This document shows positions 47,589 to 55,556 of a stretch of 58,498 bases of DNA, one piece after another; position 1 is the first letter of the stretch, and every line of letters starts with the position of its first letter. Below the pieces are notes generated by a model, which searched no databases, was not told the DNA's origin, and saw only the letters and a program-made list of their open reading frames with translations. The DNA is from Anaerolineae bacterium (GTDB lineage: Bacteria > Chloroflexota > Anaerolineae > 4572-78 > J111). The stretch lies in assembly GCA_023382535.1 (NCBI GenBank), contig JAHDWA010000023.1:77673-136170 (forward strand), given 5' to 3'. Position numbers and translations under genes: made by a program.

Positions 47589-48845
47589 ATGACCTTGTCT
47601 CGTAAGAGCGTCTTTTTTCTCCTCACCTTAATCACCAGCCTGCTGCCTACCACAATTCTGGCCGCGCCTCCCTTGCAGGAAGAGGGGCAGGAGTACACTA
47701 TCCAGGCCGACGACTGGCTGAGCAAGCTGGCCGATAAGTTCTATGGCGACCCGCTGGCTTTCCCGGCTATCGTTGAAGCCACCAACGCCAAAGCCGCCGC
47801 CGATAATGCTTATGCCGCTATTGACGACCCCAATGTCATCGAAGTCGGCCAAAAACTGTTTATTCCGACTGCCCAGGAAGCTTCGACTCTCTTGGGCCAG
47901 CAAGTGCCTTATTTAAGCGGCGACCTGACCATCTACTCCGGGCGCGGAGAAGAGTTGGTTGGCTCCTTGATTGACCAGTTTGAACAGGAAACCGGCCTAA
48001 ACGTGGAAGTGCGTTACGGCAGCACTGCCGAAATGGCCGCCACCATTTTGGAAGAAGGTCCCAACAGTCCGGCTGATATTTACTACGGCCAGGATGCCGG
48101 CGCCTTGGGCGCTCTGGCCTCGGCCGGACGACTCTCGCCGCTGCCCGAAGAGGTGCTGAACCAGCTTGACCCGCGCTTCCGCTCGCCGGATGGGCTGTGG
48201 GTCGGCATCTCGGGCCGGGCGCGGGTGGTGGTCTACAACACCCAAAAGCTGAGCGATGCTGATCTGCCCGACGACATCTTTGGCTTCTGCGCGCCGGAGT
48301 GGCAGGGCCGCCTCGGCTGGGCGCCCACCAACGGCTCGTTCCAGGCCTTTGTCACGGCTCTGCGCGTGGTCGAAGGGGAAGAGCGCGCCCGCGAGTGGCT
48401 CTCCTGCATTCAGGCCAACGAACCGGTGGTTTTCCCCGGCAACGCACCAATTGTGCAGGCAGTAGGCGCGGGTGAAATTGACGCCGGCTTTGTCAACCAC
48501 TATTATCTCTTCCAATTTCTGGCCGAAGAAGGGGAAGATTTTCCCGTCCGCAACTACCATCCCCGGGCCGGCGATGTCGGGGCCATGGTCAATGTGGCCG
48601 GGGTCGGGATTGTGGATACCAGCGATAACAAAGAGGCGGCTGAGGCGTTTGTCCGCTTCCTGCTGCGTGAGAGTTCCCAGCAGTACTTTAATACCGAAAC
48701 CAACGAGTATCCGCTGTCGGCCAAGCTTCAGCTCAATCCAATTCTGGTTCCGCTGAGTGAAATCCAAACACCCAACGTTGATCTGACCAAGTTGGAAGAC
48801 CTGGATGGCACGCTACAATTGTTGCAGGAATTGGGCATTTTATAA
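47589..48845 (+). CDS. Iron(III)-type ABC substrate-binding protein fused to a LysM domain
   Basis: The 418-residue exported protein has a signal peptide (residues 1-26, ending TTILAAPP), then a LysM-type domain (about 36-92: YTIQADDWLSKLADKFYG, then VIEVGQKLFIP), then a periplasmic-binding fold (about 105-415). The latter has the FbpA-type opening LTIYSGRGEELVG and a paired Tyr (NHYYLF near 300-305), typical of Fe3+ binding. The permease and ATPase genes follow. LysM could tether the binding protein to peptidoglycan or another glycan in place of a lipid anchor. This is a less usual fusion. Confidence 0.88.
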   Translation: MTLSRKSVFFLLTLITSLLPTTILAAPPLQEEGQEYTIQADDWLSKLADKFYGDPLAFPAIVEATNAKAAADNAYAAIDDPNVIEVGQKLFIPTAQEASTLLGQQVPYLSGDLTIYSGRGEELVGSLIDQFEQETGLNVEVRYGSTAEMAATILEEGPNSPADIYYGQDAGALGALASAGRLSPLPEEVLNQLDPRFRSPDGLWVGISGRARVVVYNTQKLSDADLPDDIFGFCAPEWQGRLGWAPTNGSFQAFVTALRVVEGEERAREWLSCIQANEPVVFPGNAPIVQAVGAGEIDAGFVNHYYLFQFLAEEGEDFPVRNYHPRAGDVGAMVNVAGVGIVDTSDNKEAAEAFVRFLLRESSQQYFNTETNEYPLSAKLQLNPILVPLSEIQTPNVDLTKLEDLDGTLQLLQELGIL

Positions 48846-48862
48846 GGAACAACAAACTTTTT

Positions 48863-50521
48863 ATGATTGCATCTAATCCCAAAGTTTACACACCCGGTAG
48901 ATTATCCACTCTGCGCACCACCCTGCGAATGGGCTGGAATAACCCTCTTAGGGTCCAGCCCCCTTTATTTTTGATGGCAGCAGCCCTGCTGATTGCCGCT
49001 GCCGCGTTGCTGCCGGTTGGGTATCTGCTTATCCGGGCGGCCAGCGTGGGCAGCAAAGTCTGGAGCATTTTGCTTCAACCCCGCACCCTGGAGGTCTTTT
49101 TCGGCAGCGCCGGTTTGGCGCTCTCGGTAACACTGATCTCAATGGTGATCGGGGTGCTGCTGGCCTGGTTGACCGTCCGCACCGACCTGCCGGGACGCAA
49201 ATTCTGGGCGGTGATCACGGTGCTGCCCCTGGTCTGGCCTTCGTACGTGGGCGCGTTTACCCTGGTCGCTGCGTTAGGGCCGAAGGGGTTGGTGCAGGGC
49301 TGGCTGGAACCGTTCGGCGTTGACCGGCTGCCTTCGATCTACGGTTTTACGGGAGCTTTACTCGCTCTGACCTTGTTTACTTACCCCTACGTGCTGTTGA
49401 GTGTGCGGGCCGCCCTGCGCGGTCTGGACCCCAGCCTGGAAGAGGCGGCGCGCAGCTTTGGCCGGCGCCCGCTGCAGGTGTTTTGGGAGATTACCCTGCC
49501 TCACCTGCGACCCTCCATTCTGGCCGGAGGCTTGTTGGTGGCCCTTTACACCCTCAGTGACTTTGGCGCGGTCTCGCTGCTGCGTTTCAATTCCTTTACG
49601 CGGGCCATCTACCTGCAATACAGCGCCTCGCTGGACCGGAGTGCAGCAGCGGTGCTGGCCCTGCTGTTGGTCGTTTTGACCCTGCTGATTCTCCTGATCG
49701 AAGCCCGCATGCGCGGCAAAGCCCGCTATTACCGCAGCAGCGCGGGCGCGTTACGGCCGCCTATGCTGGTTAAATTGGGGCTGTGGCGACTGCCGGCCCT
49801 GGTCTTTTGTGGACTGATCACCCTCCTGGGGGTGGCTTTGCCCCTGCTGGTGATGAGCTTCTGGTTGGTGCGTGGTCTGCTGGTGGGTGAGGAACTCAAG
49901 CTGGGGTTGGACATTGTCGTTAATTCGGTTTCTGCCTCCGGCCTGGCTGCCCTGGTGGCAATTCTGGCCGCTATCCCGGTCACGGTGCTGGCCGTTCGCT
50001 TTCCAGGCCGGACGAGCCGCTGGCTGGAGCGCAGCGCCTACCTGGGCTACGCCTTGCCCGGCATTGTGATTGCTCTCGCCCTGGTCTTCTTTGGAGCCAA
50101 TTACGCCACCTTCCTGTACCAAACGCTGGCTCTGCTGGTCTTTGCCTACGTGGTCCGATTTCTGCCGCAGGCTGTCGGCAGCGTTCGCGCTTCCCTGCTG
50201 CAGGTCAGCCCCCGCTTAGAGGAGGCGGCGCGCAGTCTGGGCCGCACACCCGGCCAGGCGTTGACCTCCATAACCGTACCGTTACTCAAGCCGGGCCTGC
50301 TGACCGGGCTGGCACTGGTCTTTCTCACTGGAATGAAAGAATTACCGGCTACCTTACTTTTAGGTCCTACCGGCTTTCAAACCCTGGCCACGCGCATCTG
50401 GAGCGCCACGGAGCAGGTCTTTTTTGCCCGCGCTGCTGCTCCGGCCCTGTTATTAGTGCTGGTTTCGGCCCTCTCTGTCTGGATTATCTTAAGTCAAGAA
50501 GAAAAAGGACAGCGCCGCTAG
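48863..50521 (+). CDS. Iron(III)-type ABC transporter permease
   Basis: The 552-residue protein has about 12 membrane helices and two binding-protein-dependent permease halves, the fused FbpB arrangement. Two EAA loops are clear: EEAARSFGRRPLQVFWEITLP near residues 192-212 and EEAARSLGRTPGQALTSITVP near 452-472, which dock to the ATPase. It begins 17 nt after the binding-protein stop and ends 1 nt before the ATPase ATG, so the three are one operon. Confidence 0.93.
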   Translation: MIASNPKVYTPGRLSTLRTTLRMGWNNPLRVQPPLFLMAAALLIAAAALLPVGYLLIRAASVGSKVWSILLQPRTLEVFFGSAGLALSVTLISMVIGVLLAWLTVRTDLPGRKFWAVITVLPLVWPSYVGAFTLVAALGPKGLVQGWLEPFGVDRLPSIYGFTGALLALTLFTYPYVLLSVRAALRGLDPSLEEAARSFGRRPLQVFWEITLPHLRPSILAGGLLVALYTLSDFGAVSLLRFNSFTRAIYLQYSASLDRSAAAVLALLLVVLTLLILLIEARMRGKARYYRSSAGALRPPMLVKLGLWRLPALVFCGLITLLGVALPLLVMSFWLVRGLLVGEELKLGLDIVVNSVSASGLAALVAILAAIPVTVLAVRFPGRTSRWLERSAYLGYALPGIVIALALVFFGANYATFLYQTLALLVFAYVVRFLPQAVGSVRASLLQVSPRLEEAARSLGRTPGQALTSITVPLLKPGLLTGLALVFLTGMKELPATLLLGPTGFQTLATRIWSATEQVFFARAAAPALLLVLVSALSVWIILSQEEKGQRR

Positions 50522-50522
50522 G

Positions 50523-51536
50523 ATGATAGCCGTTCGCTGCCACGAGCTTAGTAAAAGTTTTGGCCGGGTTTCTGCCGTCGAGGGGGTGAACCTGGCGCTG
50601 CCACAGGGACGTTTTTTAGCCCTGCTGGGACCCAGTGGCTGCGGCAAAACGACGACACTGCGCCTGCTGGCCGGTTTTGAAGTGCCCGACAGGGGCAGGA
50701 TTGAAATTGGAGGACGGCTGGTCAGCGCGCCGGGACTGCACGTGCCCCCGGAGGGGCGCAGCGTTGGCATGGTTTTTCAGGAGTACGCTCTCTTTCCCCA
50801 CCTGAATATTGCCGATAACGTAGCTTACGGCATCCCCAAAGGCGTTGATAAAAAGAAGCGAGTCGCGGAAATGCTGGAACTGGTCGGCCTGACCGATCTG
50901 GCCAGCCGTATGCCCCATGAGCTATCGGGTGGCCAGCAGCAGCGGGTCGCCCTGGCCCGCGCCCTGGCCCCCCAACCCACTCTGATTTTGCTGGACGAAC
51001 CTTTCTCTAACCTGGATGCCGCCCTCCGCCAAAGTGTCCGCGAAGAGGTGCGCCAGATTTTGCGCCAGGCCGGCGCAACCGTTATTTTTGTTACCCATGA
51101 CCAGGAGGAGGCCTTGAGCCTGGCCGACGAAGTAGCGGTAATGATTGAGGGAACCATCCTCCAGAGCGGTCCGCCACAGCAAGTCTATCTGCGCCCGGCC
51201 CGCCGCGAAGTGGCCGAGTTTGTGGGGGAGGCTAATTTCTTGGCCGGTGAGGCTCATGGAAGCAGCGTTACCTGTGCGTTAGGTGATCTGCCTCTGGCCG
51301 AGACAGCGCACGGAGCGGTGGAGATACTGATTCGCCCGGAGATGGTCCTGCTGCACCCCGACCCGGAAGGAGCGGGCTGTGTGGAGCGCGTCAGCTTTTT
51401 TGGCCACGACCAGATGGTACAGGTGAGTTTGCCCCACGGTGTGCGACTGCAAGCGCGGACCCAGCCCCGCCTGGACCTGATCCCTGGCAGTCATGTTCAG
51501 GTGGCGGTTAACGGGCCGGTGGTTGCTTATTCTTAA
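50523..51536 (+). CDS. Iron(III)-type ABC transporter ATP-binding protein
   Basis: The 337-residue ATPase has Walker A GPSGCGKT at residues 36-43, the Q-loop in VFQEYALFPHL, signature LSGGQQQRVALARAL, Walker B LILLDEPFSNLD and the H-loop in VTHDQEEAL. A C-terminal TOBE-like beta domain (about 240-335) follows. It drives uptake by the upstream permease, presumably of ferric ion. It is the last gene of the operon; no good terminator is seen before the convergent regulator. Confidence 0.95.
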   Translation: MIAVRCHELSKSFGRVSAVEGVNLALPQGRFLALLGPSGCGKTTTLRLLAGFEVPDRGRIEIGGRLVSAPGLHVPPEGRSVGMVFQEYALFPHLNIADNVAYGIPKGVDKKKRVAEMLELVGLTDLASRMPHELSGGQQQRVALARALAPQPTLILLDEPFSNLDAALRQSVREEVRQILRQAGATVIFVTHDQEEALSLADEVAVMIEGTILQSGPPQQVYLRPARREVAEFVGEANFLAGEAHGSSVTCALGDLPLAETAHGAVEILIRPEMVLLHPDPEGAGCVERVSFFGHDQMVQVSLPHGVRLQARTQPRLDLIPGSHVQVAVNGPVVAYS

Positions 51537-51572
51537 TTGAATTTCGCCTCTTCTAATTGATCGAATAAAAGA

Positions 51573-52217
51573 TCAGCCCGTTTTCAAATAATTATCAAGA
51601 TTGTGACGAACAGCATAAGCCGTTGCTTCGGCCCGATTAGCTAAACCCAGCTTATCCAGGATACTGCTGACGTAGTTACGCACGGTTCCCTCGCCTAAAC
51701 GGAGGCTGGTAGCGATCTCTTTGTTCGTCTTGCCCTGGACAATCAGCCCTAATACTTTTAATTCACGCGCCGAAAGATCAGCAAAGGCTTCGGGCCGCGT
51801 TGCGTTGTGCAGTTCAGCCAGAACCTGGCTGGTCGCCGCAGAGTCTAACAAACTGTTGCCGTCAACAGCCCCTTGAATCGCCTCGATCAAACGGTCACTG
51901 CTGGCGTGCTTCAAAATATAACCGGCTGCTCCAGCCGCAATGGCCTTAACGAGAAGTTCATCGTCGGCAAAAGAGGTGAGCATTATCACTTTGGTGGCCG
52001 GATGAATTTTGACAATTTCCCGGCAAGCCTCAATTCCACTGTCATGGCCCAGCCGAATATCCATCAGCACTACATCAGGTTTATGTTCATGCGCCCGTTG
52101 AAGCGCCTCGGCGACGGTACCCGCCTCGGCCACCACCTGCCAACCAGGTTGGCGGGTTAATAAATTATTTAAGCCTAAACGCACGACCTCATGGTCATCC
52201 ACAATCATAATTCGCAT
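51573..52217 (-). CDS. NarL/FixJ-type response regulator
   Basis: The 214-residue two-component regulator has a receiver domain (about 1-120) with acidic pocket DDHE at 7-10 and phospho-acceptor Asp53 (VVLMDIRLG), then a LuxR-type HTH (about 145-205: LSARELKVLGLIVQGKTNKEIA). No histidine kinase is next to it, so it is an orphan here. It follows ilvA by 24 bp on the same strand and may share its mRNA; a G-rich GGGGGG lies just before its ATG. Confidence 0.95.
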   Translation of the reverse strand: MRIMIVDDHEVVRLGLNNLLTRQPGWQVVAEAGTVAEALQRAHEHKPDVVLMDIRLGHDSGIEACREIVKIHPATKVIMLTSFADDELLVKAIAAGAAGYILKHASSDRLIEAIQGAVDGNSLLDSAATSQVLAELHNATRPEAFADLSARELKVLGLIVQGKTNKEIATSLRLGEGTVRNYVSSILDKLGLANRAEATAYAVRHNLDNYLKTG

Positions 52218-52241
52218 GAAGCCCCCCCTTTTCCCTTACCT

Positions 52242-53444
52242 TCACAACAGGTATCCCTCTGCCTGCAGCGCCTGCTCGATCTCGCGGATGTGGGCGTGGC
52301 CTTTGGTTTCCAGGGTAATGGATACATCCACATAGCCAATGGGAGCGATGGAGTCGAAGCGGTGATGGGTAATATCCATAACGTTGGTCTGCAGCCGCTT
52401 GAAGACTTCCAGCACGGCAGTCAGCGTGCCGGGAACATCGCGCAGCCTGACCTTAAATTCGATGGTCCGGCCGGCCACGGCTAACCCACGGGTGATGATC
52501 CGGTGCAGGATATTGACATCTATATTGCCGCCGGAAACAATGGACACCACCTTCTTCCCGGCGAAACGGTTCCCATACTTGAGAATCGCCGCCAGCGGGG
52601 TGGCTCCTGCCCCTTCGACGACGATTTTTTCGATTTCCAGCAGCAGCAGCACAGCATTGGCAATCTCGTCCTCGTCTACGGTAACTACGTCGTCCACGTA
52701 GCGCCGGACAATCTGGTAGTTCAGTTCGCCGACCTGCTTAACGGCAATCCCATCGGCCAGGGAGGTAGCCCGCGCCAGCTTGACCGGCCCGCCATGTTGC
52801 AGCGCCGCCTGCATCGAAGCGCAACCCGCTGCCTCTACCCCAATTACCTGGATGGCCGGGTTGGTTTCCTTGAGATACACGGCAATCCCCCCGATCAATC
52901 CACCCCCGCCAATTGGGCAGACCACTACGTCCGCCTCCCGCCCCAGGCGGTCGGCCAGCAGTTCCAGTCCAATCGTGCCTTGCCCGGCAATAACCCGCGA
53001 GTCGGCAAAGGGATGGATAAAAACCCGCTTCTCTTCTACCTCTAGCTGCCGGGCGTGTTCGTAGGCGTCGTCAAAAGTCTCGCCATGCAGTACCACCTCG
53101 GCGCCATAATCCTGGGTCGAAACCACCTTGATCAGCGGCGTGCCAATAGGCATGACGACTTTGGCCTTGATTCCCAAACGCTGGGCGTGATAAGCTACCC
53201 CCTGGGCGTGGTTGCCCGCCGAGGCCGTGATCACCCCGGCGGCCCGTTCCGCCGCCGTTAAACTGAACAGCTTGTTCAAAGCACCCCGCTCTTTGAAGGC
53301 GCCGGTCATCTGTAAATTTTCCAGCTTGAACAACGTGTCGCAGCCACACAGCTTGCTCAAGGTATGGGAGTAGACCACCGGCGTCCGGGCGATGTGGTCG
53401 CAAATGAGGCTGTAAGCTGTTTCGACGTCGCTTTTGGTAATCAT
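52242..53444 (-). CDS. ilvA: Threonine ammonia-lyase with ACT domain
   Basis: The enzyme converts threonine to 2-oxobutanoate for isoleucine synthesis or catabolism. It is 400 residues. The PLP Lys is in TGAFKERGA (Lys51), with SAGNHAQGVAYHA near 75-88 and the phosphate loop PIGGGGLIGG near 185-194. A single ACT regulatory domain (about 325-400) follows, as in the short TdcB/IlvA1-type enzymes with ACT. Its start overlaps the upstream stop by 4 nt (53441-53444). The pairing with an unknown acidic protein is discussed separately. Confidence 0.94.
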   Translation of the reverse strand: MITKSDVETAYSLICDHIARTPVVYSHTLSKLCGCDTLFKLENLQMTGAFKERGALNKLFSLTAAERAAGVITASAGNHAQGVAYHAQRLGIKAKVVMPIGTPLIKVVSTQDYGAEVVLHGETFDDAYEHARQLEVEEKRVFIHPFADSRVIAGQGTIGLELLADRLGREADVVVCPIGGGGLIGGIAVYLKETNPAIQVIGVEAAGCASMQAALQHGGPVKLARATSLADGIAVKQVGELNYQIVRRYVDDVVTVDEDEIANAVLLLLEIEKIVVEGAGATPLAAILKYGNRFAGKKVVSIVSGGNIDVNILHRIITRGLAVAGRTIEFKVRLRDVPGTLTAVLEVFKRLQTNVMDITHHRFDSIAPIGYVDVSITLETKGHAHIREIEQALQAEGYLL

Positions 53445-54649
53445 TCGTCTTCGGCTTCTTCCGCCTCTTCATCCTCGACGGCACTCACCGCCCTTATCTC
53501 GCCCAGCAGCGCTCTCAACAGAAAACCTTTCTCGTTCTCCGCTGCTGCTTCATCAGCCATAGCGTCAGCTAACATTTTAACAAAGGAGAAATATTTAGCC
53601 GGGTAGTCGGCTTCGTCCAAAACGGTTCTCAGGCGTGTGCGCAACTGCTCCAGCCGCTCCGGGGTAAACCGTTGAGCCAGATAAATATCGAGTTGAGAAA
53701 ACAGAGCTTCACCCACTCTGGATAGAGCTTTCTCCGCCGTATCTTCAGCCGCCTCATTGTCACCAGTCTCTCTTTCGGCCATCGCCGTTTTGAAGATCTC
53801 CACCCCGGCTTCAAGTTCTTCGTCGGTGAAAAGCTCCAGGTATAGCTCACCTGTAAAGATAGCTGTTTCACCCTCTTCCCAGATTTTATCCACCTGTTTT
53901 TCCAGATAGTTCTGCAAACCGGGCACTTTTTTGATAGCCTGTTCGAGCTTCTGGTCCACACCTGGATCCTGCAACTTCTCATAGAGGGCAGCTAACGACT
54001 CATCGTCGTTGCCATCGTCCTCCTCTTCATCCATGGTGACGCCGACGAGTTCAAAGCCAGCGCCCAGGCTACGCAGCACAATGGCCTGGACCAGGCCGAT
54101 CATGGGCCAAACCGCCGTACTCTTACGGTCGCTTAAGGTTAATTGGAGACCCGCTGCTCTGGCCGCTTCAGCCCGTTTTCCATCCTTTTTCCAGCGCAAA
54201 CGGAGACGATCAACCGCCTCGATAATCTCCTGGCGTAGTTCATGGGTGAGCAGCCGGCGGCTAGTTTCTTCCAGGATTTCCGCCTTTTTATCTGCCTGCT
54301 CCTCTTCCGGCAGCTTATCTAGCTCATCCGGCGTAGCCACCCCCAACGACTCGGCCACGCTGATATAGGTCGGGAGGGTCACCAACGGCTCGGTGAAAAT
54401 TTCATTGAACTCCGGCTCTTCGGCCAGGTCACCGCTGTCGGCCAGCAGCCAAAACAGATTTTCATCTGGCGAACCGGCCCCGGTTTCCACCATCGCCATC
54501 AATGGAGCCATATCCTCGATCAGTTCTTGTCGCCGCTTGGCCTTCTCGTTGGGCGAAATCCAGCCTTTGGCCTGGCGCTGGCGCTCAGTCAGCGCCTGCT
54601 GCTGTTGCGCCCGCTCTTTGCGGGTCAGTTTTTTCTGCTTACGAGCCAT
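53441..54649 (-). CDS. Conserved-looking acidic protein of unknown function
   Basis: I do not recognise this 402-residue protein. It is soluble, has no signal peptide and is strongly charged. It has a basic N-terminal end (ARKQKKLTRKERAQQQQ), mainly helical middle parts, an acidic stretch DEEEDDGNDDES near residue 208 and an acidic C-terminal tail (VEDEEAEEAEDE). The segment WPMIGLVQAIVLRSLGAG is the most hydrophobic. It is translationally coupled to ilvA (4-nt overlap). The shape suggests a nucleic-acid- or ribosome-associated helical protein, but nothing firm can be said. Confidence 0.7.
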   Translation of the reverse strand: MARKQKKLTRKERAQQQQALTERQRQAKGWISPNEKAKRRQELIEDMAPLMAMVETGAGSPDENLFWLLADSGDLAEEPEFNEIFTEPLVTLPTYISVAESLGVATPDELDKLPEEEQADKKAEILEETSRRLLTHELRQEIIEAVDRLRLRWKKDGKRAEAARAAGLQLTLSDRKSTAVWPMIGLVQAIVLRSLGAGFELVGVTMDEEEDDGNDDESLAALYEKLQDPGVDQKLEQAIKKVPGLQNYLEKQVDKIWEEGETAIFTGELYLELFTDEELEAGVEIFKTAMAERETGDNEAAEDTAEKALSRVGEALFSQLDIYLAQRFTPERLEQLRTRLRTVLDEADYPAKYFSFVKMLADAMADEAAAENEKGFLLRALLGEIRAVSAVEDEEAEEAEDE

Positions 54650-54733
54650 ATCTGCCTCCGTTTTAAATGAAACGGAAGCAATTATAACCTTGAGCGAGTT
54701 AAAATGTAAATAGTCAGGGGAATCTTTTCTGGA

Positions 54734-55288
54734 CTAAGCGGGGGTCAAACAGCGAACTTGAGGCAGGCATGACAGTTCCGGCGCCGGCTCCTGTACTTCC
54801 CAGACGGTGATAACAGCATCAATGTAGGCCTGCCCCAATGCCCGCGCCACCGAAATGCGGTGATGGCCGTCCTGAACATAGTAGGTCTGGCCTACCTGGA
54901 CCAATTCAACCGGCGGCAGGCTCTGGCCCGACTGCCATACTGCCGCCACATTTTTCCAACGCTGCCGGTCGTACTCCTGAAGTGGAAAAAATTCAAGGTC
55001 AAAATCACGCTCGCGGCCCGTACTGGCGCTGCCCCGAATCTGATGGAGAAGCACGGATTGAACTCCGGCAAAGTGGCGGCTGACCATCCGGCCGGCGGCC
55101 TCAACTTCGGCCAGGGTGAGTAAATGGTGCGAACGACGGGTCAGCGCTGCCCAGAGCCGGCGCAGCCGGCCCCGCCAGTGGACTTGTTGATACAGTTGCT
55201 CCGCATCAAGGGTTGCCCGTGCCTCCAGGCGGGACTGGGAGGGCTGCGTGTCAGCAATAAAATTGTGGGCCATTAATGGGTGGAGCAT
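54734..55288 (-). CDS. ParB/sulfiredoxin-like domain protein
   Basis: The protein is 184 residues. A C-terminal part (about 135-175) reads LPPVELVQVGQTYYVQDGHHR, then ISVARALGQAYIDAVITVW, which fits the ParB/sulfiredoxin fold where G-x-H-R binds nucleotide phosphates. The N-terminal half has basic helices (WRGRLRRLWAALTRRS) and no recognised domain. ATG 55288 follows AAAGGAAG by 10 nt; an earlier start is possible. It is divergent from the BTAD activator. It could be a nucleotide- or DNA-binding protein of unknown role. Confidence 0.72.
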   Translation of the reverse strand: MLHPLMAHNFIADTQPSQSRLEARATLDAEQLYQQVHWRGRLRRLWAALTRRSHHLLTLAEVEAAGRMVSRHFAGVQSVLLHQIRGSASTGRERDFDLEFFPLQEYDRQRWKNVAAVWQSGQSLPPVELVQVGQTYYVQDGHHRISVARALGQAYIDAVITVWEVQEPAPELSCLPQVRCLTPA

Positions 55289-55374
55289 CCACGTTAACTT
55301 CCTTTTACCTTTTCTCAAGTATATTTGTTGAGCGTTTGCTGAACGTTACGGCTGGCGTTACGAAGCGGATTTCG

Positions 55375-55403
55375 TTGCATCTTTTGGTCCGCTAGGGTAA
55401 AAT
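55375..55403 (+). promoter_or_regulatory. Promoter of the BTAD activator gene
   Basis: TTGCAT (55375-55380), a 17-nt spacer and TAAAAT (55398-55403) form a good promoter. The leader of about 145 nt contains a GGACTGT...ACAGTCC inverted repeat. Confidence 0.55.
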
Positions 55404-55556
55404 ACTGGGGCTAAAATTCGGTTTCAGCCCAGGACATGGACTGTGCAGGGTGTGGGACGCCCGGATTTTTGATGACTGGGTCTGGACAGTCCCAAGGTCC
55501 GCGTCCTATTATTGAGTTATCGAGTCGGTCATATTTTCTATCAAAAATAAGGTCAT

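Noticed and set aside
51537..51572. Terminator between the ABC operon and the response regulator
   Set aside because: Only a 5-bp TGATC/GATCA stem without a T-run is seen, too weak to call.
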